In this document: positions 12,405 through 23,668 of the stretch, in pieces
Numbering within the stretch: the first letter of the stretch is position 1
Layout: each line of letters begins with the position of its first letter
DNA from: Spizellomyces punctatus DAOM BR117
Taxonomy: Eukaryota > Chytridiomycota > Chytridiomycetes > Spizellomycetales > Spizellomycetaceae
Assembly (NCBI RefSeq): GCF_000182565.1
Contig: NW_015971550.1
Span: 420,579 to 484,578 of the forward strand
Length of the DNA stretch: 64,000 nucleotides
Reading direction: 5' to 3'
Position numbers and translations under genes: made by a program
The notes under the pieces: model-generated
What the model was told of the DNA's origin: nothing
What the model saw: the letters and a program-made list of their open reading frames with translations, nothing else
Database searches by the model: none

Positions 12405-12748
12405 AAATCATGTGAAAATCCGGGTGTTTTGAATATAGGTCATCTTCGTTTTCTTTTTGTAAGTACCCCTAGAATTACCCTGAAAGAACAGTACGGAAAA
12501 CCTCCAGAGTCACTGCCGATGACAAAAACTCCGACTGCTTATGTAATCATGAATTATGTCATTGTTTTTCACACTTTTGGATCATCAAAGAAATCGGACC
12601 TTTGGGGGCCTTTCTTTTGCACGTTGATTAGGGGTTTGGCTGGTTCTCCTGCAATTTGAATCCCGTAATCTTCGCCAAACAAACGAGCGACAAGCCCTTC
12701 CACTTGGTCGATTGTTGATCGGACTTTGAAAAAAAAAACGCATACTGA
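12405..12748. other. Intergenic; possible coding on either strand unclear
   Basis: 344 bp between the GPCR stop and the next ATG. On the minus strand, 12720-12569 is open and looks protein-like (DQVEGLVARLFGEDYG), with a pyrimidine tract and AG before it like a 3' splice site. No partner exon was found. It could be the last exon of a small minus-strand gene or chance. Confidence 0.3.
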
Positions 12749-13765
12749 ATGTGTCACGGATCTGACGGAGGCACAGCGTGCGTTGTGGAGAGACCCGTTC
12801 ATCTTGGGGGTGTCGGCGATTTAATCGAGCCTACTTTTATAAAACTGCGTACGCGGAGAGACTGGAAACTGCGAGATATCCAGACTTTGTTTGGGAGGGT
12901 GGGCATGTCCTCGCCTGAGGATATCTTGAATTTAAAAGAAATCGGTTTAGAAATGGCAGTGGTTCGTGCGAATCAGGCGCAGATGGATGCCCGTGCAGCA
13001 AGTGAGACGAGCAAGAGGGATGGAGTGTCTCAGATGCAGTTGGACGACCAGGCCCTAAAGTTGCAACGACGACCGTCAAGGTTCTCTGTCGGTTCCGTTC
13101 GCCGTCCAAATCTTATCCGTCGACAGAGTACCCCACCCCTCGTCAACAGCAATGCATCTGACGGATCAGATTCTTTAGCCACTGACCAACGCAAACCGTC
13201 TCGTTTTCAAGTCACTCAGCTCCCGTCCGATCGTCCTCCGTCCGCACCGCCTTCCTCCTCAACTCCACCGCCCGACATCAAAGTCATACCAGCAACACCT
13301 CACCTTGAGCTCCCGGGCCCATTCATGAAAGACTCTCATCGCCAACTCCAAGCATCCACTTCCGCAGCAGTAGCAGCTGAACAATCATCTCCGGCCGTCC
13401 TGGCTCTCTCCATTCCTCACCGCTCGCCAACAACCCTCGCATGCGTCCGCCCACACGTCCTGGCCGAAAAACTCGCGGAACAACTTCCTTTTCCAACCAT
13501 AGACCGTAAACCTGTTCCGCATACCATTGCAAAATCCAAACCCGTCCTTCCCTCCGGAGTTACACTATCCGAATCCGAGCCGCATGGAAATGGTTTTGTC
13601 GAACCCGCCGTTGTGGTATCCCAGCGGGGCAGGTTCACCGTCATCAGAGAACATAGTACTCATTGGAGACCGAGACAGACATTAACAAGAGAAAGTCGCT
13701 TCACAGTCGTTCGAGATGATCACGATACGAGTCAAAAAAAGGACAGTCCTCCTATCGGTGATTGA
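12749..13765 (+). CDS. Disordered protein with four RFxV motifs
   Basis: A single open frame of 338 aa; its ATG directly follows an in-frame stop, so an upstream exon is not needed but cannot be excluded. The protein is Ser/Pro/Arg-rich and probably disordered. Four sites match R-F-x-V with small or basic residues in front: PSRFSVGS, PSRFQVTQ, RGRFTVIRE and ESRFTVVRD. In animals RFxV/I peptides dock onto the CCT domain of the SPAK/OSR1 kinases and occur in WNKs and ion cotransporters. A similar docking role here is inferred. No other domain is recognised. It lies 344 bp downstream of a class C GPCR on the same strand. Confidence 0.6.
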   Translation: MCHGSDGGTACVVERPVHLGGVGDLIEPTFIKLRTRRDWKLRDIQTLFGRVGMSSPEDILNLKEIGLEMAVVRANQAQMDARAASETSKRDGVSQMQLDDQALKLQRRPSRFSVGSVRRPNLIRRQSTPPLVNSNASDGSDSLATDQRKPSRFQVTQLPSDRPPSAPPSSSTPPPDIKVIPATPHLELPGPFMKDSHRQLQASTSAAVAAEQSSPAVLALSIPHRSPTTLACVRPHVLAEKLAEQLPFPTIDRKPVPHTIAKSKPVLPSGVTLSESEPHGNGFVEPAVVVSQRGRFTVIREHSTHWRPRQTLTRESRFTVVRDDHDTSQKKDSPPIGD

Positions 13766-15186
13766 GGAAAATCCATCTTTTTTTTGTATGTTGCTTCATG
13801 TTATGGTGGAAACCGAATTCCGTTTTTTGTGAATTATACCAATGTATATAGTTATATCCTTGTTGTATCTAGCAGCAAGATGCTCAACTCAAAGTACCTC
13901 ATGCGTTATTTCATAGTGATTTTTTTTCTTTTTTTGGAAATTACATTTGCTTTTTCGCATGCTAATACATCATTGACCTGGTTTTTGCATATTGTACTTT
14001 GCTGGGTCTCGCTAAAAGGGCCTTTTTCAGAATCCCTTCTTGCGACCTTTTTGATTCCGATTGTATTTAGTTCCAGCAACGATGATAGTTCAAAATTAAA
14101 AAGTATTTTGAACCATCATCTCATTTGACAAGCAAAGGCTCTCAGCAGACCATCGTTGTTGGACAAACAAGCCATGCGAGACGGGATTGTCGGGTTGATC
14201 GGAGACTGGGGAGCGCGCAGAGATCACCATCTGGTCACCAAGGCATGAAATTGACCGCTGCGTTTTACAATTACGGGCAATTTATTGGAAGCTGGCTCAT
14301 GGCGAGTTACCTTTGCAGCATAACCTTTTTTTGCGAGTGATGTTGCATGTTGAACAGATCCATCTCATCGTTTGGTGATCCTGGTGCACAAGAACCCATT
14401 TGAACAAAAACCCAAAGCCAAGGATAACACAAATTGTTGGCCAACCAATTCAAGATGCCCTTGTGTATTGAGGACATTTGCCTGGTCGTCGTCGTTCATC
14501 CCATTCACCAACGGCCAAACACAATTGTCCATTCAAACGCTTTGAAACGCCGTGGTCGTCGTTTCGTTCAAAACACCTCCTTCATTAATAAGAAATGGGT
14601 GGACGTTTTCCGCCGCGGGCCGCCGCCCAAGAAATTCCAAAACGGCAGAAAAAGCCCTCCGATAAGAACGTCACACACAAATATTGCCATAGCAACAAGG
14701 ACATAGCCTCACACGTGATATACTGCGCAGTGATTTGGAGAATTGTCACACTTTTCAAGCTTGAATTCCTTTTCAACTTCAGACTTTGATGGCGGTTTTT
14801 TTTCCTCCCGGTTTTTTTTTATTTTGATTTTTTATTTTCAGAACGAGTTTGGTTTGCAAGTCCTTTTGAGGCGAGAACGATTTGAGAGAGTGTGTTTTGT
14901 TTGCTTCTCTTTTGGCCGTCCGTCCATTCATCCAAATCGCACACTCGGACGGAGCCTACGGAGGAGTTGTTGCACAACCTGTCAAGGGTGACAACGCACA
15001 AACGACCGAATAGCCCCATCCGCTCAGGCCGTAAACCAGGAACTCGTCCCGCGGAGACACTTATAATACTGCCCGTTGGTCTCCATTTTTCCTCGGCCGT
15101 GTTGACAGCCGAGGTTCATGCAGCCGAACCCGCTATTTGCAGGACATTGTTACCTACACGACAAACACGTACACGCTAAGCTTGAG
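13766..15186. other. Intergenic, no gene recognised
   Basis: 1.4 kb of AT-rich sequence with several T tracts (near 13920 and 14810). It lies upstream of the second C2H2 factor and probably holds its promoter and 5' UTR. The short frames inside lack coding features. Confidence 0.4.
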
Positions 15187-17149
15187 ATGAGCGTGCAGAG
15201 TATAGGAGAGAGCGCGGCAGTGCTGGATCAGTTTTTGGGGAATCGACCGGAGGTAAGGGGGCTTTAGCGATGCGCATGGAATTTGTCATCATTGGGGTTT
15301 TTCTTTCCAGTTGGCTCAGACTATATTTTCTTTTGCTTTTGGTTAGACTCATTTCGGACTAGGGGAAAATTCGTACTTGAATGTCCATGTCCAAGAGGCG
15401 GTGATGTGCTCACCTGCCTTTGAATCGCAGCAACGAGACATCGACGTGTCGTCCATGAACGGGACGGAAGGTATGATTCCGCCTCCTGTGGCGCCTATGG
15501 CTTTAGGCAGCTGGTACGATGGCTCAAAGGGACAGGCTTTATCCTTGGATGAGTTTGACCTTGGATCCACTGATGAAATTTCGGTTGGATTGAGCGGAAA
15601 CGAGACGGGCGACTTGACAGCGTTGCTCGGCACCAACATGTCTGTCAACCACAGCGGTAGTTTGACAATGTTTGAACAATTGATCATGTCGCCGCCAACG
15701 TACACGACTCCTCCCGTCACTTCTCCTCCGCAAGTCGCCCAACGGCAACGCAGCTTCCCATCCCCTTACCCAGGCATGTACGCATCTCCCGCTATCAACA
15801 TTGTCACACCAGAGTCGACTATTATTTCTACACCGTACCAAAACTTTACACCAGATCCTGTTTTTTCCATGGATTCTCTGTTGAATGAACTGGCCTCTCC
15901 TGCTGCCGCTTGTATGCCACCTAGTCAACCATCGACAAACAGTCCCGTTTTATCGTTGCTCGATGAGCTTGAGTCAGAGCTCAAGTATTTGCATACCCAC
16001 GACACACATGATACAAGATCGATAACGGGATTCATGAGTAGTGCGGTCTCACCTTTCGCTCCTCCAGTGACGGAACCCACAGTGAATCCCCAGTCGTCTG
16101 GATCGGAACACGATGTGGCAATGAATAAATTGATGCGCGCCCTCTCGATTGTTCGAGCTCGGCGCAACGCTCGTTCGAGCGATCCGCAAAGTTCTCATCC
16201 GACACCTCCGGTGGATCCCGTCGTTCCAAACACCAGTTTCGTGTCAGAATCTGGACAATGGTCAATCGATTTGAGCCCTCCGATACAAGGGCCTGTATCT
16301 AACGAGGTGGAAAACAGCGCATTCAACACGCTCTTGGCCCCACTTTCATACGATGCCTTGAAGCACGCTTCGGAATCGGCAAATGATCTTAATCAACAGC
16401 AGCCGCAGCCGTCACATCCGGTGCCATACCCTACACCGTCGGAAAGTTCCCCTTACCCAGCCCAGTTTGCGTCCCCGGCCGCTTCACCGGCTCTTCCTGC
16501 ATTTCTTTCCCCGCATCCAGCGGCCACTTCCCCGGCAATCCACTTTTTGTCTCCCTACTCTACGACAGTGTCTCCTGCAACCACTTTTTTCTCGCCCTAC
16601 TCTACGACAACTTCACCAGCCGGATCACCCTTCACGCCATTCGACGAAGGAAGCTACGAAGCAGACGGTGTGAATGGTATACTCAATCTGCTCAACAACT
16701 CTGCTACTGGCGGATACCCGGAAACAGACACGCTTACCGGGACCTCACCCCGCAACCCTTCCCCACCATCCACCAATCCTCTCATTACAACCCGCCGCAA
16801 GTCCAACACCAACCATACATCCACGCGTCACAGCCCCTCTCAAAAGACATTCAAGTGCACCCATGAGGGATGCGGAAAAGTCTTTACGAGAATGTATAAT
16901 CTCAAATCTCACGCAAAGGCACATACAGGTGAACGACCCTACGCCTGTCCAGCTTGTCCAATCACCTTTTTGCGCAAACATGATATGCGGAGACACTATG
17001 CTTCGTTACATGACACGGAGAAAGCATATCGGTGTCCAAATTGTGGGAGTGGGTTCGCGCGTACGGATGCGCTGAAACGACATATGGAAGTTGAGTCGCG
17101 TATGGGGATGCGAGGTGGGTCTGTGCAGGAGGGTATGCATTTGGGGTGA
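15187..17149 (+). CDS. C2H2 zinc-finger transcription factor (second copy)
   Basis: Two exons, 15187-15252 and 15347-17149, give 622 aa. The 22-residue first exon (MSVQSIGESAAVLDQF) is inferred from an in-frame ATG, a gtaagg donor and the ggttag acceptor; an alternative acceptor at 15310 would meet a stop. Residues 1-510 are low complexity, Ser/Pro/Thr-rich, with an internal repeat of SPYSTTxSPA. Three C2H2 fingers lie at about 521-610: CTHEGCGKVFTRMYNLKSH, CPACPITFLRKHDMRRH and CPNCGSGFARTDALKRH. The third finger again lacks its second histidine (HMEVESRMG). The finger block is close to that of the gene at 3587-4474 in sequence and order. Nuclear DNA-binding regulator; target unknown. Confidence 0.88.
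16549..16620 (+). repeat. Imperfect tandem repeat inside the zinc-finger gene
   Basis: Two copies of about 36-39 bp encode SPYSTTVSPATTFF and SPYSTTTSPAGSPF; a more degenerate SPHPAATSPA unit precedes them. The period is a whole number of codons, so changes in copy number would keep the frame. Confidence 0.65.
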
Positions 17150-18929
17150 TGTTGTGTTCTTTTGAGACTTCTGGTGTATATAATTGCCTGAGAATGGCGG
17201 AAATCTTTATTTTGCATGTTTTATTGCAAGCGTAGGGTTTGCTTTGTTTGCTTTGTTCTGCGGCTTTTTCATTTTATGTAAATACCATTGATATATATTT
17301 TTTTTATATATGTTTGGGGGTTTTTCTGCTTTTAAACGTTGGAAATGTCTTGTTTGCTCTGCTGGTCCTACAGAGTTTATGCTATTCCACATATCCAGGT
17401 TTGTTTATTGAATCGCGTGCATTCAAGAGTTCATGACACTAGCATTTTTTGGCCAAAAAGAACGGGACCATATCATCATGATTGACTCTTTTCCCTTTCC
17501 TTTTGTTTATTATTTTGCTGGGATGCCCATCGAGTGTAAGACGACGTGGTGAATCTGCTCACGCCAATATCAAAAACCACAATATGGATACCCCACTCTG
17601 TTTCCCTTTGGCAGATGTTGGGACTAGTAAAAACTACAAGTTGTAAATAACTCTCTCTTGAGCGGGATCGTTCATCATCTCCAAGAAACGCATCGCAAGC
17701 AATATTGTATGTGGAAAACATTTAGATTTCGTTCTTGTTTATTCGGTTGTCATCAAAGTACGGATATTCCCCTTTGCCAACGTTCGAATATCTATAATGG
17801 ACTTTTTGTGCCCTGCTCTGAAGGGTGAAAGTCTGATATTGTTATATTTCTGGATTGGATTTTATACTTTTTGGTAACTTTTCGATCTGCGTAAATGTAG
17901 AGGTTCCAGAAATTCTTAAAAACGAGTAAAGGACACAGATTGCAGCCCATTTGCATTAACGATGTTTTGTATTTTTGCGGGTCACTATTCTCCAAGAGCA
18001 CTATCCTGGTGGGATGAATGGCTGTGGGGTACCAGTCACTTGTTCCATCCACTGTAAGCGTAAAATATTGGAACAGCAGTGTTTCGACCATTCTTTTTAG
18101 TGCATCTTTTGAGTAGCGTTTGGAAAAAGGAACTACTAGGGGAGTCACAACAAAAAACAATACAAGTACAGTTTTGGCACTTTATATTTTCCAGAAAACT
18201 GTTGAGTTTGGGCGAGAGAAATTCCTGATGGTGTCGGGGAGGGTTCTTTTACTGTGAGGGAATAAAAACTATTTTCGTCATGGAGTTTTTTTTTGTTTGG
18301 GATGGTTTTTCATTCTGCGACTTTGTGCTATTAGATAGATACTTGCTTTCGGGAATCGCAACAACGGGTAATGGAGTTGATAAAGCCCATTATAACTGGA
18401 GGGGTCTTTTAAAAGATGGGGGTGCGGATCGTCTTTGGTTCTGTGCGTATCAAGGTCATTTCCACCCTCTTGCAAAGACCGGGATTTGCCGAGTAAAGCA
18501 ACCTTTTTGGGTTTTTGCTGTTCATGTTATAGATGGGATATCTGGCTGTCATGTTTGAGTGCCTTTGTCGGGTTTTGCTTTGTCTTGTAAGGTAAGCATT
18601 ATCTTTTTACACTGTGTGTGAGGTCAGAATGGCAACTTTCAACGGATGGGTGTGTTCGGACGCGTTCGGACAAGGATCGTACGATCGTTCGTCGTTGAAA
18701 TTTCAAAAGAACACCGTTTTTTTTTTGATTTTTTGTGTTTATGAAATGACGATGGTTAAGAGTTTGCCGTTCGCTCAGCACCCAAAAAAAAAATAAAAGT
18801 CGTAAGTCAAAAGTTCCTTCGCCCGTATTTCCAAAGGAAAACAGAAAACGATATCATCAAAAACCCGGGATTCCACCAACAAACAAACAAACAAACAAAC
18901 AAGCCAAAACCCTCTTTCAAAGGAAAGCA
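17150..18929. other. Intergenic, no gene recognised
   Basis: 1.8 kb of AT-rich sequence after the zinc-finger stop and before TMEM97. Poly-T runs lie near 17290 and 18283. The open frames are short and compositionally biased; none resembles a known family. Confidence 0.4.
18878..18903 (+). repeat. Tetranucleotide (CAAA)n microsatellite
   Basis: About six copies of a CAAA unit, ending 27 bp before the TMEM97 start codon, so probably within the 5' UTR. Confidence 0.8.
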
Positions 18930-19415
18930 ATGACGACCCTCCGTCCCCTCTTTATCCTCTACTTTCTCATCCACATCCCAAGCACACTTTTAATCAGTCT
19001 TCAAGGCGTATTTCCAACTTTGGACCTCCCCCCCTTTTTCCGGGAGTCGCTAGCAGGCTGGATCGAATCCTCTCAAGACCCCTTCCTGACGCCTCTATTG
19101 AAAACTGGGAGGGTCGAGCCATGGTTTTGGGGTATCATTGTCTGTGAGCTGTTTTTCCAACTTCCTTTGGAATCGTGGTTGTTGGTCAAGGTTTGGCAGA
19201 AAGAGTGGGATAGGATTCGAGTGTGGGCGGTTGTTTATGCTGTTCATGTCGTTACGACCATGGTTCCGATTCTGGTGGTGTTGAAGGAGGCGGATGTGGA
19301 GAATAAGTGGGTGTTGTGGGGGAGTTATGTGCCGTTTTTGATCTTGCCTGCGTTGTTTGGGTGGGCGGTTGGGTTGGGTGGTCAGAGCAACGTGCGGAAA
19401 GTAAAGAGGGGATAA
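18930..19415 (+). CDS. TMEM97/sigma-2 receptor-like EXPERA membrane protein
   Basis: A single exon of 161 aa, the usual length for the family. The EXPERA fold shows as four hydrophobic helices. The start RPLFILYFLIHIPSTLLI, the following PTLDLPPFF, and WFWGIIVCELFFQLPLESW are typical of TMEM97 (sigma-2 receptor), an ER protein tied to sterol handling and lipid trafficking in animals. The C-terminus is short and basic (NVRKVKRG), consistent with ER retention. The ATG follows a purine-rich stretch and a CAAA microsatellite. The next gene is convergent. Family membership is firm; substrate in fungi is unknown. Confidence 0.87.
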   Translation: MTTLRPLFILYFLIHIPSTLLISLQGVFPTLDLPPFFRESLAGWIESSQDPFLTPLLKTGRVEPWFWGIIVCELFFQLPLESWLLVKVWQKEWDRIRVWAVVYAVHVVTTMVPILVVLKEADVENKWVLWGSYVPFLILPALFGWAVGLGGQSNVRKVKRG

Positions 19416-19632
19416 GAAGGGGGTTTTAAAGATATTAGTGGTATTTGTCGGCAGAATAGTGATGGATAGAGTATGGCATTTACAGTTTGTCAACATGTAG
19501 CGACCCAAAAAAAAAGAACCGGGGCAACCCTACATCTACATACCGCTATTTACAACAAACGAAACCGCACCCCGCAAATAATTACATTGGCCACTTACAG
19601 AGCTACAAACGATGGGAGAAGAGCATCAATGA

Positions 19633-22105
19633 CTACATGATACAACACTCCACATCCCCTCCCTCCCCTCTCAATTCCGCCAACGCCTCTGCAACCATCC
19701 GAAAACTAACCACTCCACCCATCTCACACTTTCGCTGCTCATTATCTCTTATCACCTGGTCCATAGAGGATAAGAGAGAAGATGAAGGAGGGAGGGTACC
19801 CATCGGTCCTCTGGTCATGAAATGAGAAAACGGGACCAATTTTTCTTCATTGGGGACAGGTATAGTGGATGGAAGACCATCAGATGGGTAGACGGGTTCA
19901 AAAATCTTGACTGTTTGATCAATCCCGCTGACGCCCAAGACGGGCATAAAAGGGTGCTGAGCGACCACGTTGACGACTTCGGCGTCCGCACGGAGGATTT
20001 GGATGATGCGAGTTGTTTGCTTGTCCCAGATAAAAACGGTGCCGTCGTCGGATCCGGAGGCAATGTACTTGTCTGAGGAGAGAAAGGTTGCGTCTTTGAT
20101 GGTTTGGATGTTGGCATGGCCTTTGTAGGTTTTGGATGGGGTGATGATGGGGACTGTAGAGTATGCTACGTGGGTGTGGGTAGTGGTGAGAGTCGTGGGT
20201 TCCTCATCGGATGTCCATATGGAATCAACGTCACTGTTGCTTGAGGCGGCTTGTGAATGTTCTGAACTCTCTGGTGGCCGCTCGCTTTCGCTATTGTCAT
20301 TGTCATCGGAACTAGTAATCCATTTTTCGCACCACCGAATCCAATCTTCAGTATCAAACTCTGCACCCATGCATCTCTCAATCCCTTGGACGCACTCTCT
20401 AAACCCGTTACCCTCCTGAACGCCTTGCAATTCTTTCAGGGCCTCACGCGCATGCTCTATTCGTGCGTCAGTTGAATCTGCCAAAACCGCTAAACCCCAT
20501 TGTGAAACGGCGCGAAAGATATGGCAGGAGGGCATCGCATCAGTAAGGATGAGGAACCGAGTCATGTCCCTGGCCGCGTGCTGAAGACACTCGACAGCGG
20601 TCATGGAGTTCAAGTCGGGAGTCAGAGTGTCACTACCTTCCGGCTCCGTCTGCGACTCAGCTTCACCGTGGGTGGATGCCCGTTTTCGTTTTCGAGGGCG
20701 CTGCGAGGTTTGTATCTTGCTGATGGTGTAAAGAAGCCACGCCTTTGCGCGTTGTCGATACAGTCTTGCCCGCTCAGCAGTCCTTGTCTTTCGCCCAACT
20801 GGAGAGTTTAAGCTTGCCCGCAGGTTATAATCTTTTACCAGTGATGTTGCGGATTCAATGACAGATGGAATATCCGAATTGGCAAATCCTGTCCGAATGC
20901 GGGTTTCAAGTGACTGAATAGTTTCGGCTGGGAGGAGTGATACCGCATCGTCCTCGTCATCCTCCTCGTCTGTGCCTGGTTGTTCTTCTTCAAGCGCTTT
21001 TGAGGTTTCTGCTTGTTCTTTTTTATCCAAATGACTCCCATGATCCTTCATTCGTCCTCTCCCCAATCCGTTTCTGACCGCATTTCCATTCCAACCTTGA
21101 TACTCCACCCCCTCAACATCAAATAAGCATACATCTCCACCACTCCAACTTCCAATCAACTCTCGAGCACTATCTGCAAACTTTGCTGCTGTGACATGTT
21201 CATGAGGCTGTACTTGGCCGTCTGGGGCAAACCGTCTAATACAGTTGGTGGGAAAACGCCTGTCATGCATGTACAAGTATGGATTGTCCCCAGCAACGAC
21301 GAAACGGTTCAGGTTGATTGGGTCTATCGAAATGCTGTTGAGTGAGATGTGGTACGGCGCAAAGTTTACCAGAGGTGGGGCGCATGGCTGATCGGGTGAG
21401 CACAGGTGAGGGACTCGGAGGTCAAATTGACGGACCGAACCTGCGACAGGAGATATTATCCATTAGATCTGCACATTCTTCAAATCGAAACTCCAAGCAC
21501 ACAATGCCAAACCCACCATCCTCAGCACATGTTAAAAACACATTGCTATCCACAGGCAACACTCTCTTTACCCTATCTCTATGACAACCATATACAGCCC
21601 TGATGGTTCCTCGTTCCCGTCCATCCCCCAAAAACAGATCCAAAACCCTCACATCCCCATCTCCAGCACAACACACTGCAATCGAGCTCGATGTTCCCGG
21701 CATGAATTTGGCAGAAAAAATGTTTGCACGGTGTCGAGTTGGGATACGAGCTAGGAGGGTTGTTGGAGACGGGGAGGTGGCGGAAAAGCATGGACCAGGG
21801 CTGTAGGACCATAGACCGAGGTGTGTGTCGTCAGAACCAGACAAGAGGTACTGTCCATCGTCTGACCAACAAACTGTGTTGACGCAGCCTGTGTGGGAAT
21901 TGAGGACTTGGGAAAGGGTGAGGCGGTCGATAAGGCTTTTGGACGCTTTGGACTGGGTGCCTGTGCAAAACAAGTATGAACAGTATTGTTGTCAGTAAAA
22001 AGGTTCTCTGCATTGTCAACTGTCACCATTACATTACGTACGGTAGACCAACGGGCTATTAAGCCTATACAGCCCTAGCTCACGTTCCTTGATGGAAATA
22101 TACAT
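19633..22105 (-). CDS. WD40 protein of the WDTC1/DCAF6 family (CUL4-DDB1 receptor)
   Basis: Three exons on the minus strand, 22105-22042, 21960-21517 and 21440-19633, give 771 aa. N-terminal WD40 repeats include NSHTGCVNTVCWSDDGQYL, SGSDD and AEDGSVRQFDLR. The C-terminal pair reads SGSDDGTVFIWDKQTT and GVSGIDQTVKIFEP. Between them is an acidic, partly helical stretch where animal WDTC1 and DCAF6 have TPR-like helices. WDTC1/DCAF6 proteins are substrate receptors of the CUL4-DDB1 ubiquitin ligase; the order of WD repeats, helical insert and final WD pair supports the assignment. The first exon (MYISIKERELGLYRLNSP) is short and assigned by similarity to the family's IKER motif, so the start is moderately certain. 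Confidence 0.84.
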
Positions 22106-23150
22106 TCGAGATGCGTTTCAATTGCAGCAGAGCGTTACCTCGGGAGGCAAAATGGGAGGTTTGCTTTTAAAACCTTCCAAACTGTCGACGGGTAACTCTT
22201 TGTTCGCGTCAGCCATGGCCAGACGCGCGTTTCCGTCCCCCAGCGGCCCTTTGCGGGGGGTTCAGAGACCGGAAGCAGTTGGTAAGCGACCATGACGGCG
22301 GGGAGCAGAAAGGGAAGGCTCAGCAGTAGGAAAAAAACGACGAAAACAAGGGCAAATCGCTGATTTTTAGACCAAAAGGATCTTGCGAAATCCCTCAAAT
22401 TAATTTCAAAGCCCAGATGTCATCATCATCGGAGTCCCTTCTCGTTGTCCTCTGCTGGAATGAAAGCCAGGGCAAGTGTTACTTTGGGGATGGGTTGATC
22501 AGTGACTCCTATAGCTGAGAAACGTTGGGAGGGGGTAGGCGATAAGCTCGACGGAAACAAGACCGCGGTAGGTTGGGAGCTGGGACACAGGGCGACGTAA
22601 ACGGCTGGGGCTTTATCTGATGTCAATACCCTTTTTGAACAACGGTTGCACTTGCCAAAATCTAAAGGGACTTTTTTGTCTGCAACCTGAGATTTCCACT
22701 CAAAGGAAATAACCAACGTCTCACGCACACATCAAGCATGTGGACAAGGATCGCCGTCGTTGACCAAAACCAATGGGAGGCAGTCAGAACGCATAGCAAG
22801 CCAGTAGGGGTTTTGGTATTGCTGAACTCTCCAGAAACTTACAAAAAGCGAAAAACACACTAGTAAAACCAAAAACCAGAAGCCAACAGCTCAAGTCAAA
22901 AACATATGTAAAACTAGCAAGCATCCTTTGCAATCGAAAAGAAATCCTTCTTCTTTTTGCATGTATTCTGAACAATTTCCGGTTTTTGAAAAAAACCCAT
23001 ACAAAAAAAAAACACTAGCAACTTGCTCCAACAAAACAAAATAGAGCACACACATTAACGGCCTACGGCATATTCCTAGAAAATGGTCCATCTGTCAATG
23101 GGAGGTATGGGACGTAGGACAACACTCAAAACTCACCTGATAACCACTGT
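22106..23150. other. Intergenic, no gene recognised
   Basis: 1 kb between two minus-strand genes. It must contain the 3' UTR of the small HMG/YABBY-like gene and the promoter of the WD40 gene. A good donor (gtgagt on the minus strand, near 23137) just after the small gene's stop suggests a 3' UTR intron. Frames at 22728-22426 and 22398-22135 lack ATG starts and family matches. Confidence 0.4.
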
Positions 23151-23668
23151 TTACTTGACCCTGTTGGGGTTCTCGGGGGCGTTTTTCCAGTGTGATGCAG
23201 CAACCTTGAAAGCTTCCTTGTGCGCAATGCCAGGGTTGTCTGCCTTGACCTTGGCCAGCTCCGTCTGTACACGCACAAACACACACACAATAGACCCAGT
23301 AAGCCTTCAACCCAGACGCGCACCGTCCCACTTGCCAAACACATTACATACCTTCATGAACTGGTTGTAGGGAGAGGCTCCACGCTTGCCGCCTAGTAAA
23401 AAGCAGAAAGGTCAGCACCAAGTCCAACAAGCAGCAAGCAGCTTCCAACGACAAAGGAAAGCGCGACACGGGCACAGTCACAGGAGGCCGCAGCAAGACC
23501 CACGTAAGAAACGCCAGCTACTCGACACCGAAAAGCAAAAGATGATCTTGACGTAGGCGATTGCCTCGTCCACTTGTTGCCCTCCTGTCTAGTTCCAAAC
23601 AATGGCAAAAACTCACCTGTAGCCTTTTTGGTAGCAGCGGCAGGTTTGTCACTCTTTGCCTTGGGCAT
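23151..23668 (-). CDS. Small YABBY/HMG-box-like protein
   Basis: Three exons, 23668-23617, 23392-23352 and 23264-23151, give only 68 aa. A basic, Ala/Lys-rich N-terminus (MPKAKSDKPAAATKKAT) leads into GASPYNQFMKTELAKVKADN, then HKEAFKVAASHWKNAPENP. This matches the small fungal proteins with a YABBY-type (HMG-box-like) domain, where a P-Y-N-x-F-M-K-x-E-L start and a W-K-x-(S/A)-P-E-N-P end are typical. Such proteins are thought to bind DNA or chromatin. The 224-nt first intron is long for this window and may carry regulatory sequence. The family call is firm; the function is inferred. Confidence 0.85.

Noticed and set aside
22135-22398. Hydrophobic minus-strand frame upstream of the WD40 gene
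   Set aside because: It lacks an ATG, does not splice in phase to the WD40 gene, and the short first exon at 22105-22042 fits the family better.
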